From the NCBI RefSeq assembly GCF_004795255.1, contig NZ_SSBQ01000002.1, forward strand, positions 2,296,001-2,360,000: 64,000 bases of DNA, given 5' to 3'. Positions 17,984-27,735 of the stretch are shown in pieces. This stretch comes from Streptomyces sp. RKND-216. Lineage in GTDB: Bacteria > Actinomycetota > Actinomycetes > Streptomycetales > Streptomycetaceae. Below the pieces are notes generated by a model that searched no databases, had not been told where the DNA came from, and saw only the letters and a program-made list of their open reading frames with translations. Both the position numbers and the translations under genes were made by a program. Numbering within the stretch: position 1 is the stretch's first letter; each line of letters starts with the position of its first letter.

Positions 17984-18577
17984 GTGCGCAGAACACGGCT
18001 CGGCCTCGGCGCGGCCACGGGCACCGCGGCGCTGGCACTGCTGATCGGCGGCTGCGGCAGCGACGGCGGCGACAGCTCCGACGGCGGCAAGGACAAGGAC
18101 CAGGGCTCCACGTCCACCGGCGGCGGCTCCGGGGGCGGCGACGGCGGCAAGGACGACGGCGGCTCCGACGGCGGCACCACCCAGGGCGAATCCTCGGGTG
18201 GCGGTGCCGACACCGGCGGGGACGGCGGCTCCGAGGACGGCGGCTCCGGGGGCGGCGGCTCCGGGGGCGGCGACGACGCGGCAACGCCCTTCCAGGGCCC
18301 CTGGGCCTCCGGCATGAAGGGCGCCGAGGGCGAACTGCTGGTCCTCATCTTCAACGGCACCGAGGTCTCGCTGGCAGGGCCCGACGTGGCCTGTCAGGGC
18401 ACGCTGAAGGCCGGCGACGGCCCGGCGAAGCTGGACCTGAAGTGCCGCGACGCGAACGACGGCTACGCCTCGGGCACCGTCACCGAGATCGACGACAAGG
18501 GCCTCTCCGTGAAGTGGGCGTCGGGCAGGACCGCGGAGTTCGTGAAGGGCGCCGCACCGGTCGGTCCCCCCGAGTGA
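17984..18577 (+). CDS. Lipoprotein with Gly/Ser/Asp-rich linker (paralog A)
   Basis: Predicted lipoprotein of 197 aa. The signal peptide has a twin-basic start (VRRTRLG) and ends with lipobox LIGGC near residue 23. Residues about 25-95 are a Gly/Ser/Asp linker, presumably crossing the wall, and the C-terminal ~95 residues form a compact domain (FQGPWASGMKGAEGELLVL, two Cys). GTG at 17984 is chosen because GGGAGGGG lies about 8 nt upstream, while an ATG at 17969 precedes that site. The next gene encodes a paralog with the same domain (GAWLSGELTDRDHKILVF). Function unknown. Confidence 0.85.
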   Translation: MRRTRLGLGAATGTAALALLIGGCGSDGGDSSDGGKDKDQGSTSTGGGSGGGDGGKDDGGSDGGTTQGESSGGGADTGGDGGSEDGGSGGGGSGGGDDAATPFQGPWASGMKGAEGELLVLIFNGTEVSLAGPDVACQGTLKAGDGPAKLDLKCRDANDGYASGTVTEIDDKGLSVKWASGRTAEFVKGAAPVGPPE

Positions 18578-18649
18578 CGACGCGGCGCCGATCCGTCACC
18601 CCCGCCTGTTAGGTTGATCCGTCACCTGATCACTACGGAGGGGAACCAC

Positions 18650-19156
18650 GTGCGCACAACGGCACGCGTGTCGGGGGCGGCCGCGGTCGTCGCGGCCGCC
18701 CTGTTGATGACCGGCTGCGGCAGCGACGGCGGCGGGGAGAACAGCGACAAGGGCGGCGCGGAGCAGTCATCCGGCGAGGGCGGCGCGTCCGCGCTGAAGG
18801 GCGCCTGGCTCTCCGGCGAACTCACCGACCGGGACCACAAGATCCTCGTGTTCGTCGAGAAGGGCGGCAACGTCAACATCTCCACCGAGGACGCCAACTG
18901 CACGGGCACCTACGCCGCGGACGCCGACCCGGTGACGCTGGAGATGGTGTGCGCGAAGGGCTCCGGCTTCGAGGAGGGCACCGTCGAGAGTGTCGACGGC
19001 GACACCCTCACCCTCGCCTGGGAGTCCGGCGGGAGCGACACCTTCACCCGCGCGGAGAGTTCCCTGGAGGACCTGCCGACCGGGATGCCGTCGGACCTCC
19101 CCACGGCGGAGATCCCGGACCTCCCGTCGGACCTGCCCAGCGGCCTGCCGGAGTAG
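18650..19156 (+). CDS. Lipoprotein (paralog B)
   Basis: Predicted lipoprotein, 168 aa, with signal peptide and lipobox LMTGC. A short linker precedes a domain homologous to paralog A (KGAWLSGE, the Cys in DANCTGTYAADADP, then a second Cys in EMVCAKGSG and EGTVESVDGDTLTLAW). The C-terminus is a Pro/Leu/Asp-rich tail of repeated DLPS/GLP units. GTG at 18650 has GGAGGGG about 6 nt upstream. The two lipoproteins lie 72 nt apart, probably in one operon that ends at the long hairpin before nuoN. No family function is known to me. Confidence 0.85.
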   Translation: MRTTARVSGAAAVVAAALLMTGCGSDGGGENSDKGGAEQSSGEGGASALKGAWLSGELTDRDHKILVFVEKGGNVNISTEDANCTGTYAADADPVTLEMVCAKGSGFEEGTVESVDGDTLTLAWESGGSDTFTRAESSLEDLPTGMPSDLPTAEIPDLPSDLPSGLPE

Positions 19157-19168
19157 CGGTCGACCCGC

Positions 19169-19223
19169 GTGAACGCCGGACGGCCCGCCACCCTTCGGGG
19201 GTGGCGGGCCGTCCGGCGTTCAC
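19169..19223. terminator. Bidirectional terminator between lipoprotein genes and nuoN
   Basis: A perfect 25-bp stem (19169-19193 with 19199-19223) has a TTCGG loop. It lies between the convergent lipoprotein and nuo operons, so it should end both transcripts. Confidence 0.9.
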
Positions 19224-19261
19224 GTCGCAAGAGCGCTACGGGGCTCCTGGGGCTACCGGCA

Positions 19262-20920
19262 CTACCGGACGAAGACGCTCGCCTGACCGGCCAGGTCCAG
19301 GAAGTACTGCGGCGCCACACCGAGCACCACGGTCACCGCGACCCCGAGGCCGATGGCCGACATCGTCAGCGGGCTCGGAACGGCGACGCTCGGCCCGTCC
19401 GCCTTGGGCTCCTGGAAGAACATCAGCACGATCACGCGGATGTAGAAGAACGCCGCGATGGCCGAGGAGATGACGCCGACCACCACGAGCGCGCCCGCGC
19501 CGCTCTCCGCCGCGGCCTTGAACACTGCGAACTTGCCGGTGAAGCCGGAGGTCAACGGAATGCCCGCGAACGCCAGCAGGAACACCGCGAACACGGCCGC
19601 AACCAGCGGCGAACGGCGGCCCAGCCCGGCCCACTTGGACAGGTGCGTGGCCTCGCCGCCCGCGTCGCGCACCAGCGTCACGACGGCGAACGCGCCGAGC
19701 GTGACGAAGGAGTACGCCAGCAGGTAGAAGAGCACCGAGGAGACGCCGTCCTCCGAGGTGGCGATCACACCGGCGAGGATGAAGCCCGCGTGCGCGATGG
19801 AGGAGTACGCCAGCAGCCGCTTGATGTCGGTCTGGGTGATGGCGACGACCGCGCCGCCCAGCATGGTGACGACGGCCACGCCCCACAGCACCGGCTCCCA
19901 GTCCCAGCGCAGACCCGGCAGCACCACGTACAGCAGCCGCAGCAGGGCGCCGAAGGCGGCGACCTTGGTGGCGGCGGCCATGAAGCCGGTGACCGGGGTC
20001 GGGGCGCCCTGGTAGACGTCCGGGGTCCACATGTGGAACGGCACCGCGCCGACCTTGAAGAGCAGGCCCATCAGCACCATCGCCCCGCCGATCAGCAGCA
20101 GCACGTCGTTGCCCATGGTGCCCGCCAGCGCGGGGTCGGTGGTCGGGTTCGCGTTGCCGACGACCCGCGCGATGCTCGCGTAGTCCACGGCGCCCGCGTA
20201 GCCGTACAGCAGCGCGATGCCGAAGAGCATGAAGGCGGACGAGAAGGCTCCCAGCAGGAAGTACTTCACCGCCGCCTCCTGCGACATCAGGCGGTTGCGG
20301 CGGGCCAGCGCGCAAAGGATGTACAGCGGGAGGGAGAAGACCTCCAGCGCGATGAAGAGCGTCAGCAGATCGTTGGCGGCCGGGAAGACCAGCATGCCGC
20401 CGATCGCGAACAGCGCGATCGGGAACACCTCGGTGGTGGTGAACCCGGCCTTCACCGCGTCCCGTTCGCCCTGCCCGCCCGGAACGGCGGCGGCCTGCGC
20501 GGCGAACGAGTCCACCGGCCGACCGTGGGCGGACGGATCCAGCCGCCGTTCGGCGAAGGTGAAGACCGCGACCAGACCGACAAGCAGCACCGTGCCCTGG
20601 AGGAACAGCGCCGGGCCGTCCACCGCGATGGCGCCCATCGCGGCGAGCTGGGCCTGGTCGGTGGCGAAGCCGTTCAGCCCCAGCGCCAGCACCGCCGCGA
20701 AGGCGGAGGCCAGCGCGGCCACGGTCAGCAGCGCCTGTGCGCCGTACCGGAACCTGCGGGGCAGGAACGCCTCGATGAGGATGCCGACGATTGCCGCGCC
20801 GAGCACGATCAGCGTCGGGGAGAGCTGGGCGTACTCGATCTTCGGTGTCGGGATGCTCCCGGGTTCGGCCGCCTGTGTCCACAGGCTGTGGACGGCGTGC
20901 GTCGTACTCAGAGCGCTCAC
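19262..20920 (-). CDS. nuoN: NADH-quinone oxidoreductase subunit N
   Basis: Antiporter-like proton-pumping subunit of complex I (552 aa), last gene of the nuo operon. It is a multi-helix membrane protein with the family core: KYFLLGAFSSAFMLFGIAL, then KVGAVPFHMWTPDVYQGAPT with the conserved Lys and discontinuous helix, and LAYSSIAHAGFILAGV. A loop near residues 120-160 is longer than in E. coli NuoN. The GTG start overlaps the nuoM stop (GTGA). A long hairpin follows the stop. Confidence 0.96.
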   Translation of the reverse strand: MSALSTTHAVHSLWTQAAEPGSIPTPKIEYAQLSPTLIVLGAAIVGILIEAFLPRRFRYGAQALLTVAALASAFAAVLALGLNGFATDQAQLAAMGAIAVDGPALFLQGTVLLVGLVAVFTFAERRLDPSAHGRPVDSFAAQAAAVPGGQGERDAVKAGFTTTEVFPIALFAIGGMLVFPAANDLLTLFIALEVFSLPLYILCALARRNRLMSQEAAVKYFLLGAFSSAFMLFGIALLYGYAGAVDYASIARVVGNANPTTDPALAGTMGNDVLLLIGGAMVLMGLLFKVGAVPFHMWTPDVYQGAPTPVTGFMAAATKVAAFGALLRLLYVVLPGLRWDWEPVLWGVAVVTMLGGAVVAITQTDIKRLLAYSSIAHAGFILAGVIATSEDGVSSVLFYLLAYSFVTLGAFAVVTLVRDAGGEATHLSKWAGLGRRSPLVAAVFAVFLLAFAGIPLTSGFTGKFAVFKAAAESGAGALVVVGVISSAIAAFFYIRVIVLMFFQEPKADGPSVAVPSPLTMSAIGLGVAVTVVLGVAPQYFLDLAGQASVFVR

Positions 20921-22512
20921 TTGGCGGCCTCCACCTCAGGAGCAGGGTCCTTCTTCTGCACGTCGGACATGGTGTGCTCGACCGCGGGGTTGACGATCTC
21001 GGTCAGCGGCTTCGGGAAGACACCGAGGAAGACCAGCAGCGCGATCAGCGGCGCGGCGACCACGAGTTCCCGGACCTTGAGGTCCTTCATGCCGCTGACC
21101 TCCGGCTTCACCGGCCCGGTCATGGTGCGCTGATACAGCACCAGCACGTACAGCGCGGCGAGCACGATGCCTGCGGTCGCGATGATCCCGATGACCGGGT
21201 AGCGGCTGAAGGTGCCGACCAGCACCAGGAACTCGCTGACGAACGGGGCCAGTCCGGGGAGCGACAACGTCGCCAGACCGCCGATCAGGAACGTGCCCGC
21301 CAGTACGGGCGCGACCTTCTGCACACCGCCGTAGTCCGCGATCAGGCGCGAGCCGCGGCGGGTGATGAGGAAGCCGGCGACCAGCAGCAGCGCGGCCGTG
21401 GAGATGCCGTGGTTGACCATGTACAGCGTCGCGCCGCTCTGCCCCTGGGTCGTCATGGCGAAGACGCCCATGATGATGAACCCGAAGTGCGAGATGGACG
21501 CGTACGCGATCAGCCGCTTCATGTCGCGCTGGCCGACGGCGAGCAGCGCGCCGTAGATGATGCTGACCAGGGCCAGCACCAGCACCACCGGCGTGGCCCA
21601 CTCGCTGGCGTTGGGGAACAGCCCGAGGCAGAAGCGGAGCATCGCGAAAGTGCCGACCTTGTCGACCACGGCGGTGATGAGGACGGCCACCGGTGCGGTG
21701 GACTCCCCCATCGCGTTGGGGAGCCAGGTGTGCAGCGGCCACAGCGGTGCCTTCACCGCGAAGGCGAAGAAGAAGCCGAGGAACAGCAGCCGTTCGGTGC
21801 CGGCCGACATCTCCAGCTTGCCGTTCGCCCGGGCCTCGATGATCGCCTGGAGTGAGAAGGTGCCCTCGCCGAGCTGGTCGGCGGTGACCGCGTACAGGCC
21901 GATCACCGCGGCCAGCATGATCAGACCGCCGGCCAGGTTGTAGAGCAGGAACTTGACCGCGGCGTACGACCGCTGCCGTGACGCCTCCTCCTCGCCCGCC
22001 GCGTGGGCACGGTCGCCGAAGCCGCCGATGAGGAAGTACATCGGGATCAGCATGGCTTCGAAGAACAGGTAGAAGAGGAAGACGTCCGTGGCCAGGAAGG
22101 AGACGATCACCATCGCCTCGACGGCCAGGATCAGCGCGAAGAAGCCCTGGGTGGGCCGCCAGCGGCGGTTTGCCTGCTCGCCCTCCAGAGCGTCCGCGTC
22201 GTGCCAGCCGGCGAGGATCACGAACGGGATCAGCAGGGCGGTCAGGGCGACCAGCACGGCGCCGATGCCGTCCACGCCCAGCTCGTAGCGGACGCCGAAG
22301 TCGGCGATCCAGGCGTGGCTCTCCGTGAGCTGGTACCGGTCGCCGCCGGGGTCGAAGCGGACCAGGACCACGGCTGCGAGCACGACCGTGGCGAGCGAGA
22401 ACAGCAGCGCCAGCCACTTGGCGGCCGTCCTCTTCGCGGCGGGCACGGCGGCGGTGGCGATCGCACCGATCGCCGGGACCGCGGCCGTGGCCGTCAGCAG
22501 GGGAAATGACAT
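20917..22512 (-). CDS. nuoM: NADH-quinone oxidoreductase subunit M
   Basis: Second antiporter-like subunit of complex I (531 aa). Core motifs are KFLLYNLAGGLIMLAAV, KAPLWPLHTWLPNAMGESTAP, the functional Glu in LFYLFFEAMLIPMYFLIGG, and IAYASISHFGFIIMG. It pumps protons in the membrane arm between NuoL and NuoN. The ATG at 22512 lies one base beyond the nuoL stop; its Shine-Dalgarno is weak, so translation probably depends on ribosomes finishing nuoL. Confidence 0.96.
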   Translation of the reverse strand: MSFPLLTATAAVPAIGAIATAAVPAAKRTAAKWLALLFSLATVVLAAVVLVRFDPGGDRYQLTESHAWIADFGVRYELGVDGIGAVLVALTALLIPFVILAGWHDADALEGEQANRRWRPTQGFFALILAVEAMVIVSFLATDVFLFYLFFEAMLIPMYFLIGGFGDRAHAAGEEEASRQRSYAAVKFLLYNLAGGLIMLAAVIGLYAVTADQLGEGTFSLQAIIEARANGKLEMSAGTERLLFLGFFFAFAVKAPLWPLHTWLPNAMGESTAPVAVLITAVVDKVGTFAMLRFCLGLFPNASEWATPVVLVLALVSIIYGALLAVGQRDMKRLIAYASISHFGFIIMGVFAMTTQGQSGATLYMVNHGISTAALLLVAGFLITRRGSRLIADYGGVQKVAPVLAGTFLIGGLATLSLPGLAPFVSEFLVLVGTFSRYPVIGIIATAGIVLAALYVLVLYQRTMTGPVKPEVSGMKDLKVRELVVAAPLIALLVFLGVFPKPLTEIVNPAVEHTMSDVQKKDPAPEVEAAK

Positions 22513-22513
22513 C

Positions 22514-24406
22514 TCAGACCGCCCTCATCAGCAGGGTGGCGGCGACGAGCACCGCCGCACCGCCGAACATCGAGACCGCGTAGCTGCGCGCGAACCCGTT
22601 CTGGACGCGGCGCAGCCGGCCGGAGAGACCGCCGAACGTGGCGGCGGTGCCGTTGACGGCCCCGTCGACCACCGAGTGGTCGAGGTAGACCAGGCCGCGC
22701 GTCAGGTACTCGCCGGGCTTGACCAGGGCGACGTGGTTGAAGTCGTCCTGGAGCAGGTCCCGGCGGGCCGCGCGGGTGAGCAGGCTGCCGCGCGGCGCCG
22801 TGACGGGCACCGGGCGGCGACCGTACTGGAACCACGCCACGGCGACTCCGATCACCATGCAGGCGACGGTGGCCGCGGTGATCGACCAGATCGGGATCGG
22901 CGGGTGCGGGTGCTCGAAGCCGGTCACCGGCTCCAGCCAGTGCACGAAGCGCTCGCCGATGGCGAAGAACGCGCCGCCGAACACCGACCCGACGGCCAGC
23001 ACGATCATCGGGATGGTCATCGTCTTCGGCGACTCGTGCGGGTGGACGGCGTTCTCGCCCTCCTCGCTCCAGCGCTTCTCGCCGAAGAAGGTGAGCAGCA
23101 TGACGCGGGTCATGTAGTACGCCGTGAGGGCCGCGCCCAGCAAGGTCACCGAGCCGAGGATCCAGCCCTGCGCGCCGCCCTTGCCGAAGGCCGCCTCGAT
23201 GATGAGGTCCTTCGAGAAGAAGCCGGACAGGCCGGGGAAGCCGATGATGGCCAGGTAGCCGAGACCGAAGGTGATGAAGGTGATCGGCATGTACGTCCGC
23301 AGGCCGCCGTAACGCCGCATGTCGACCTCGTCGTTCATGCCGTGCATCACCGAGCCGGCGCCGAGGAACAGCCCGGCCTTGAAGAAGCCGTGCGTCACCA
23401 GGTGCATGATGGCGAACGCGTAGCCGATCGGGCCGAGCCCGACCGCCAGCATCATGTAGCCGATCTGCGACATGGTCGACCCGGCCAGGGCCTTCTTGAT
23501 GTCGTCCTTGGCGCACCCGACGATCGCACCGAACAGCAGCGTCACCGCGCCGACGGTCACCACGGCGGTCTGCGCCGAGGGAGTGGCGTCGAAGAGCACC
23601 CCGGAGCGGGCGATCAGGTACACGCCGGCGGTGACCATGGTGGCGGCGTGGATGAGGGCCGAGACCGGGGTCGGGCCCTCCATCGCGTCGCCGAGCCAGG
23701 ACTGCAGCGGCACCTGCGCGGACTTGCCGCAGGCCGCGAGCAGCAGCATCAGGCCGATGGCCGTGAGCGTGCCCTCGCTCGCCCCGTCCACGCTGCCCAG
23801 CACCGGCCCGAAGGCGAAGGTGCCGAAGGTGGTGAACATCAGCATGATCGCGATGGACAGGCCGACGTCACCGACGCGGTTGACGAGGAACGCCTTCTTC
23901 GCCGCGGTCGCCGCGCTGGGCTTGTGCTGCCAGAAGCCGATCAGCAGGTACGAGGCCAGGCCCACGCCCTCCCAGCCGACGTACAGCAGCAGGTAGTTGT
24001 CGGCGAGCACCAGCAGCAGCATCGCCGCGAGGAACAGGTTCAGGTAGCCGAAGAACCGGCGCCTGCGCTCGTCGTGCTCCATGTAGCCCACCGAGTACAG
24101 GTGGATCAGCGAGCCGACGCCGGTGATGAGAAGGACGAACGTCATGGACAGCTGGTCGAGCTGGAAGGCGACGTCGGCCTGGAAGCCGTTCACCGGAATC
24201 CAGCTGAACAGGTGCGAGGTCAGGGTGCGGTCCTCGGCGTCCCGGCCGAGCATGTCGGCGAAGAGCACCAGCCCGAGCATGAACGAGGCACCGGCCAGGG
24301 CGGTGCCCAGCCAGTGTCCCGTCCGGTCGAGCCTGCGTCCTCCGCAGAGCAGGACGGCCGCGCCGAGGAGCGGAGCTCCGACGAGCAGCCCGATGAGTGA
24401 TTCCAC
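22514..24406 (-). CDS. nuoL: NADH-quinone oxidoreductase subunit L
   Basis: Distal proton-pumping subunit of complex I (630 aa), including the C-terminal lateral helix. Family motifs: [15 protein letters not shown] with the conserved Glu, [30 protein letters not shown], and [20 protein letters not shown]. The GTG start at 24406 has AAGGAG 8 nt upstream. It follows nuoK with a 12-nt gap, the only nuo junction besides A/B and L/M that does not overlap. Confidence 0.96.
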   Translation of the reverse strand: MESLIGLLVGAPLLGAAVLLCGGRRLDRTGHWLGTALAGASFMLGLVLFADMLGRDAEDRTLTSHLFSWIPVNGFQADVAFQLDQLSMTFVLLITGVGSLIHLYSVGYMEHDERRRRFFGYLNLFLAAMLLLVLADNYLLLYVGWEGVGLASYLLIGFWQHKPSAATAAKKAFLVNRVGDVGLSIAIMLMFTTFGTFAFGPVLGSVDGASEGTLTAIGLMLLLAACGKSAQVPLQSWLGDAMEGPTPVSALIHAATMVTAGVYLIARSGVLFDATPSAQTAVVTVGAVTLLFGAIVGCAKDDIKKALAGSTMSQIGYMMLAVGLGPIGYAFAIMHLVTHGFFKAGLFLGAGSVMHGMNDEVDMRRYGGLRTYMPITFITFGLGYLAIIGFPGLSGFFSKDLIIEAAFGKGGAQGWILGSVTLLGAALTAYYMTRVMLLTFFGEKRWSEEGENAVHPHESPKTMTIPMIVLAVGSVFGGAFFAIGERFVHWLEPVTGFEHPHPPIPIWSITAATVACMVIGVAVAWFQYGRRPVPVTAPRGSLLTRAARRDLLQDDFNHVALVKPGEYLTRGLVYLDHSVVDGAVNGTAATFGGLSGRLRRVQNGFARSYAVSMFGGAAVLVAATLLMRAV

Positions 24407-24418
24407 TTACTGAACTCC

Positions 24419-24718
24419 TTACAGCTTCATCAGGCTGGCGTCGTCGACCGAGGCCGAGTGGCGGGAGCGGTAGAGCGTGACGATGATCGCCAGGCCGACG
24501 ACCACCTCCGCGGCGGCGACGACCATGGTGAAGAAGGCGATGATCTGACCGTCGAGGTTGCCGTGGATCCGGGAGAACGCGATCAGCGCGAGGTTCGCGG
24601 CGTTGAGCATCAGCTCCACGCACATGAACACCACGATGGCGTTGCGCCGGATGAGTACGCCCGACGCGCCGATGGTGAACAGCAGCGCGGCGAGGTAGAG
24701 GTAGTTGACCGGGTTCAC
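24419..24718 (-). CDS. nuoK: NADH-quinone oxidoreductase subunit K
   Basis: Small three-helix subunit of complex I (99 aa, the normal length). It has the two conserved membrane glutamates (one in [18 protein letters not shown], one in [18 protein letters not shown]) that form part of the central proton path. The GTG start overlaps the nuoJ stop (GTGA). Confidence 0.96.
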   Translation of the reverse strand: MNPVNYLYLAALLFTIGASGVLIRRNAIVVFMCVELMLNAANLALIAFSRIHGNLDGQIIAFFTMVVAAAEVVVGLAIIVTLYRSRHSASVDDASLMKL

Positions 24719-25620
24719 TTCGCCTCCTCCTTCTCGCCGTCGCGGTCGCCGTCACGCTCGCTGTCTCGGTCGCCGTCGCCGTCGTCCGCGCGCCGGGCCT
24801 GGCGGCCCGCCTCGCGGGAGGCGTCGTTGTCCCGGCCCAGGTACGCGTCGGTGCGCTGTTCCAGCTCCGCCAGGTCGCGGAGCGCCTCGCCGGACACGTC
24901 GCGGACCTGGCCGCGGCTGTGCAGGGTGTCGCTGACCGTGAGCGCGGACGGGGTGCCGTCGGGCAGCAGGCCGGGGATGTCCACTGCGTTGTGCCGTGCG
25001 TACACGCCCGGGGCCGGCAGCGGCGGCACGTGCTTGTTCTCCCGCACGCGCTTCTCGGCGAGTTCGCGCTGCGTCAGGCGGCGCTCGGTGCGCTCCCGGT
25101 GTGTGAGCACCATCGCGGCGACGGCGGCGGTGACCAGCAAGGCACCGGTGATCTCGAAGGCGAACACGTACTTGGTGAAGAGCAGGGCGGCCAGGCCCTG
25201 CACGTTGCCGCCCTCGTTGGCCTGCGCCAGGCCGTTGAAGCTGGTGACCGACGCGTTGCCGAGTCCCCCGATCAGCAGGACGCCGAAGCCGAGGCCGCAG
25301 AGCGCGGCCATCCAGCGCTGGCCCTTGATGGTCTCCTTCAGCGAGTCGGCGGCGGTGACGCCGACGAGCATCAGCACGAAGAGGAAGAGCATCATCACGG
25401 CGCCGGTGTAGACGACGACCTGCACGACGCCCAGGAAGTACGCGCCGTTGGACAGGTAGAACACCGCGAGGACGATCATCGTGCCGGCGAGGCACAGCGC
25501 GGAGTGCACCGCGCGCTTCATCAGCACGGTGCCCAGCGCGCCGAGTACCGCGACCGTGCCGAGCACCCAGAACTGCGCGGCCTCGCCGGTGGAGGTGGTG
25601 GTGAGTGCCAGCTCGTTCAT
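24715..25620 (-). CDS. nuoJ: NADH-quinone oxidoreductase subunit J, long tail
   Basis: Membrane subunit of complex I (301 aa). The first ~195 residues are the five-helix NuoJ domain, including [18 protein letters not shown] with the pi-bulge helix linked to coupling. The last ~105 residues form a hydrophilic, strongly charged tail ending in alternating Arg/Asp/Glu; E. coli NuoJ has no such tail, while extended tails occur in actinobacterial complex I. The ATG overlaps the nuoI stop (ATGA). Confidence 0.95.
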   Translation of the reverse strand: MNELALTTTSTGEAAQFWVLGTVAVLGALGTVLMKRAVHSALCLAGTMIVLAVFYLSNGAYFLGVVQVVVYTGAVMMLFLFVLMLVGVTAADSLKETIKGQRWMAALCGLGFGVLLIGGLGNASVTSFNGLAQANEGGNVQGLAALLFTKYVFAFEITGALLVTAAVAAMVLTHRERTERRLTQRELAEKRVRENKHVPPLPAPGVYARHNAVDIPGLLPDGTPSALTVSDTLHSRGQVRDVSGEALRDLAELEQRTDAYLGRDNDASREAGRQARRADDGDGDRDSERDGDRDGEKEEAK

Positions 25621-26327
25621 CGCGCGCCCTCCGCGCCCTGCGGGCCGGCTGCCTGACCGCCGGAGGTGGAGGCCGTCTGCGCCGGCGCCGTGTCCGTCGG
25701 GTCGCCCTCGGGGCGGTCCGCGTCGGAGACGGGGGCGGAGGCGGCGGGCTCCATCGGCCCGAAGGTGTCGGCGGACGCCTGGGGTGCGTCGCCCGCGTGC
25801 ACCTCCTGCGGCACGGTGCCCGGGGCGGCCTCGGTGACGAGGCCGCTGTAGTAGTCCTTCTCCGTCATGCCGGGGTAGATCGCGTGCGGCGAGTCGACCA
25901 TGCCCTCCTGGAGTCCGGCGAGCAGCTCCTCCTTGGTGTAGATGAGCGATTCGCGGGAGGAGTCGGCGAGTTCGTAGTCGTTGGTCATGGTCAGCGCGCG
26001 GGTGGGGCACGCCTCGACGCACAGGCCGCACAGGATGCAGCGCAGGTAGTTGATCTGGTAGACGCGGCCGTACCGCTCGCCCGGGGAGTAGCGCTCCTCG
26101 TCGGTGTTGTCCGCGCCCTCCACGTAGATCGCGTCGGCCGGGCAGGCCCAGGCGCAGAGCTCGCAGCCGACGCACTTCTCCAGCCCGTCCGGGTGGCGGT
26201 TGAGCTGGTGCCGGCCGTGGAAGCGGGGCGCCGTGGGCTTCTTGTACTCGGGGTACTGCTCGGTCAGCCGCTTCTTGAACATGGCCTTGAAGGTCACGCC
26301 GAAGCCGGCCACGGGGTTCTCAGGCAC
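25617..26327 (-). CDS. nuoI: NADH-quinone oxidoreductase subunit I (two 4Fe-4S clusters)
   Basis: Ferredoxin-like subunit (236 aa) that carries clusters N6a and N6b. Two motifs are present, [12 protein letters not shown] (near residue 55) and [12 protein letters not shown] (near residue 100). The C-terminal ~60 residues are acidic and Ala/Pro-rich with no cluster ligands, longer than in E. coli. GTG at 26327 is preferred because AAGGGAGG lies 6 nt upstream and it overlaps the nuoH stop by 8 nt; an ATG at 26345 would add six residues but lacks a ribosome site. Confidence 0.95.
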   Translation of the reverse strand: MPENPVAGFGVTFKAMFKKRLTEQYPEYKKPTAPRFHGRHQLNRHPDGLEKCVGCELCAWACPADAIYVEGADNTDEERYSPGERYGRVYQINYLRCILCGLCVEACPTRALTMTNDYELADSSRESLIYTKEELLAGLQEGMVDSPHAIYPGMTEKDYYSGLVTEAAPGTVPQEVHAGDAPQASADTFGPMEPAASAPVSDADRPEGDPTDTAPAQTASTSGGQAAGPQGAEGAR

Positions 26328-27735
26328 CGTCGGCCTCCCTTCCATCGTGATTCCCGTCCTGGGCGTCGCCGGACTCCGCAGCCGTGCCGACCAGTTCGCG
26401 GTCCGCGCGGGACCTGCGCCGGGGCACGGGCGGGAGGGTCTGGCCGGGCAGCGGCGGCACGGGGTAGCCGCCGGCCATCGGGTCGAAGCCGGCCTCCTCG
26501 GCAGCGAGTTCCTCCTGCTCCTCCGCCTGCTTGTCGGCGCGGTCGCGGAAGACGTCGACGACGAAGGAGAGCAGCAGCAGGACCAGGACGCCGCCGCCGA
26601 CCCAGTACACGATGTCGGTGAAGGCGTAGTTCTCGTTCCGCATCGCGCGGACCGCGGCGACCAGCATCAGCCAGGCCATGGAGACCGGGATGAGGACCTT
26701 CCAGCCCAGCTTCATGAACTGGTCGTAGCGGACGCGCGGCAGGGTGCCGCGGAGCCACACGAAGCCGAACAGCATCAGTACGAGCTTCCCGGTGAACCAG
26801 AGCAGCGGCCACCAGCCGTGGTTGGCGCCCTCCCACACCGTGGAGATCGGCGCCGGGGCCCGCCAGCCGCCCAGGAAGAGGGTGACCGCGAGAGCGGAGA
26901 CGGTGACCATGTGGATGTACTCGCCGAGCATGAACATCGCGAACTTGATCGACGAGTACTCGGTGTTGAAGCCGCCGACCAGGTCGCCCTCGGACTCCGG
27001 CATGTCGAACGGCGCACGGTGCGCCTCGCCGACCATCGCCACCATGTAGATGAGGAACGACACGGGCAGCAGCACCGCGAACCAGCGGTCGTCCTGCGCG
27101 TCCACGATGGCCGAGGTGGACATCGAGCCGGAGTGCAGGAAGACGGCGGCGAAGCTCAGGCCCATGGCGACCTCGTAGGAGATCACCTGGGCGGTGGCGC
27201 GGACGCCGCCGAGCAGGGGGTAGGTCGAGCCGGAGGACCAGCCGGCCAGCACCGTTCCGTAGGCCGCGATGGAGGCGGTGGCCAGGATGTAGAGCACGGC
27301 CACCGGCATGTCGGTGAGCTGCATCGCGGTGCGCGTGCCGAAGATCGACACCTCGTTGCCGGGCGGGCCGAACGGGATGACGGCGATGGCCATGAAGGCC
27401 GGGATCGCGCCGATGATCGGGGCCAGGATGAAGACGGCCTTGTCGGCGCGCTTGACGACGACGTCTTCCTTGAGCATCAGCTTGATGCCGTCGGCCAGCG
27501 ACTGGAGCATGCCCCAGGGGCCGTGCCGGTTGGGGCCGATGCGCAGCTGCATCCAGGCGACGACCTTGCGCTCCATGACGATGGAGATCAGCACGGTCAG
27601 CATCAGGAAGGCGAAGCAGAAGACCGCCTTGAGGCCGATCAGCCACCACGGGTCCGTGCCGAAGGTCGACAGGTCCTCGGCGGCGAGCACGACGCTCCCC
27701 TCCGGGCCCGACGCGATGTGGGCGAGGGTGTTCAC
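26320..27735 (-). CDS. nuoH: NADH-quinone oxidoreductase subunit H
   Basis: Membrane subunit of complex I (471 aa) next to the quinone site, linking the hydrophilic and membrane arms. Conserved segments include [35 protein letters not shown], and [20 protein letters not shown] with its Glu-rich loop. The C-terminal ~75 residues are hydrophilic and unusual in length (Glu-rich, then [16 protein letters not shown]). The GTG start overlaps the nuoG stop (GTGA) and follows GGAGG. Confidence 0.96.
   Translation of the reverse strand: MNTLAHIASGPEGSVVLAAEDLSTFGTDPWWLIGLKAVFCFAFLMLTVLISIVMERKVVAWMQLRIGPNRHGPWGMLQSLADGIKLMLKEDVVVKRADKAVFILAPIIGAIPAFMAIAVIPFGPPGNEVSIFGTRTAMQLTDMPVAVLYILATASIAAYGTVLAGWSSGSTYPLLGGVRATAQVISYEVAMGLSFAAVFLHSGSMSTSAIVDAQDDRWFAVLLPVSFLIYMVAMVGEAHRAPFDMPESEGDLVGGFNTEYSSIKFAMFMLGEYIHMVTVSALAVTLFLGGWRAPAPISTVWEGANHGWWPLLWFTGKLVLMLFGFVWLRGTLPRVRYDQFMKLGWKVLIPVSMAWLMLVAAVRAMRNENYAFTDIVYWVGGGVLVLLLLSFVVDVFRDRADKQAEEQEELAAEEAGFDPMAGGYPVPPLPGQTLPPVPRRRSRADRELVGTAAESGDAQDGNHDGREADGA

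Noticed and set aside
26328..26345. ATG 26345 as the nuoI start
   Set aside because: No ribosome site; GTG 26327 has AAGGGAGG at ideal spacing and a natural overlap with the nuoH stop.
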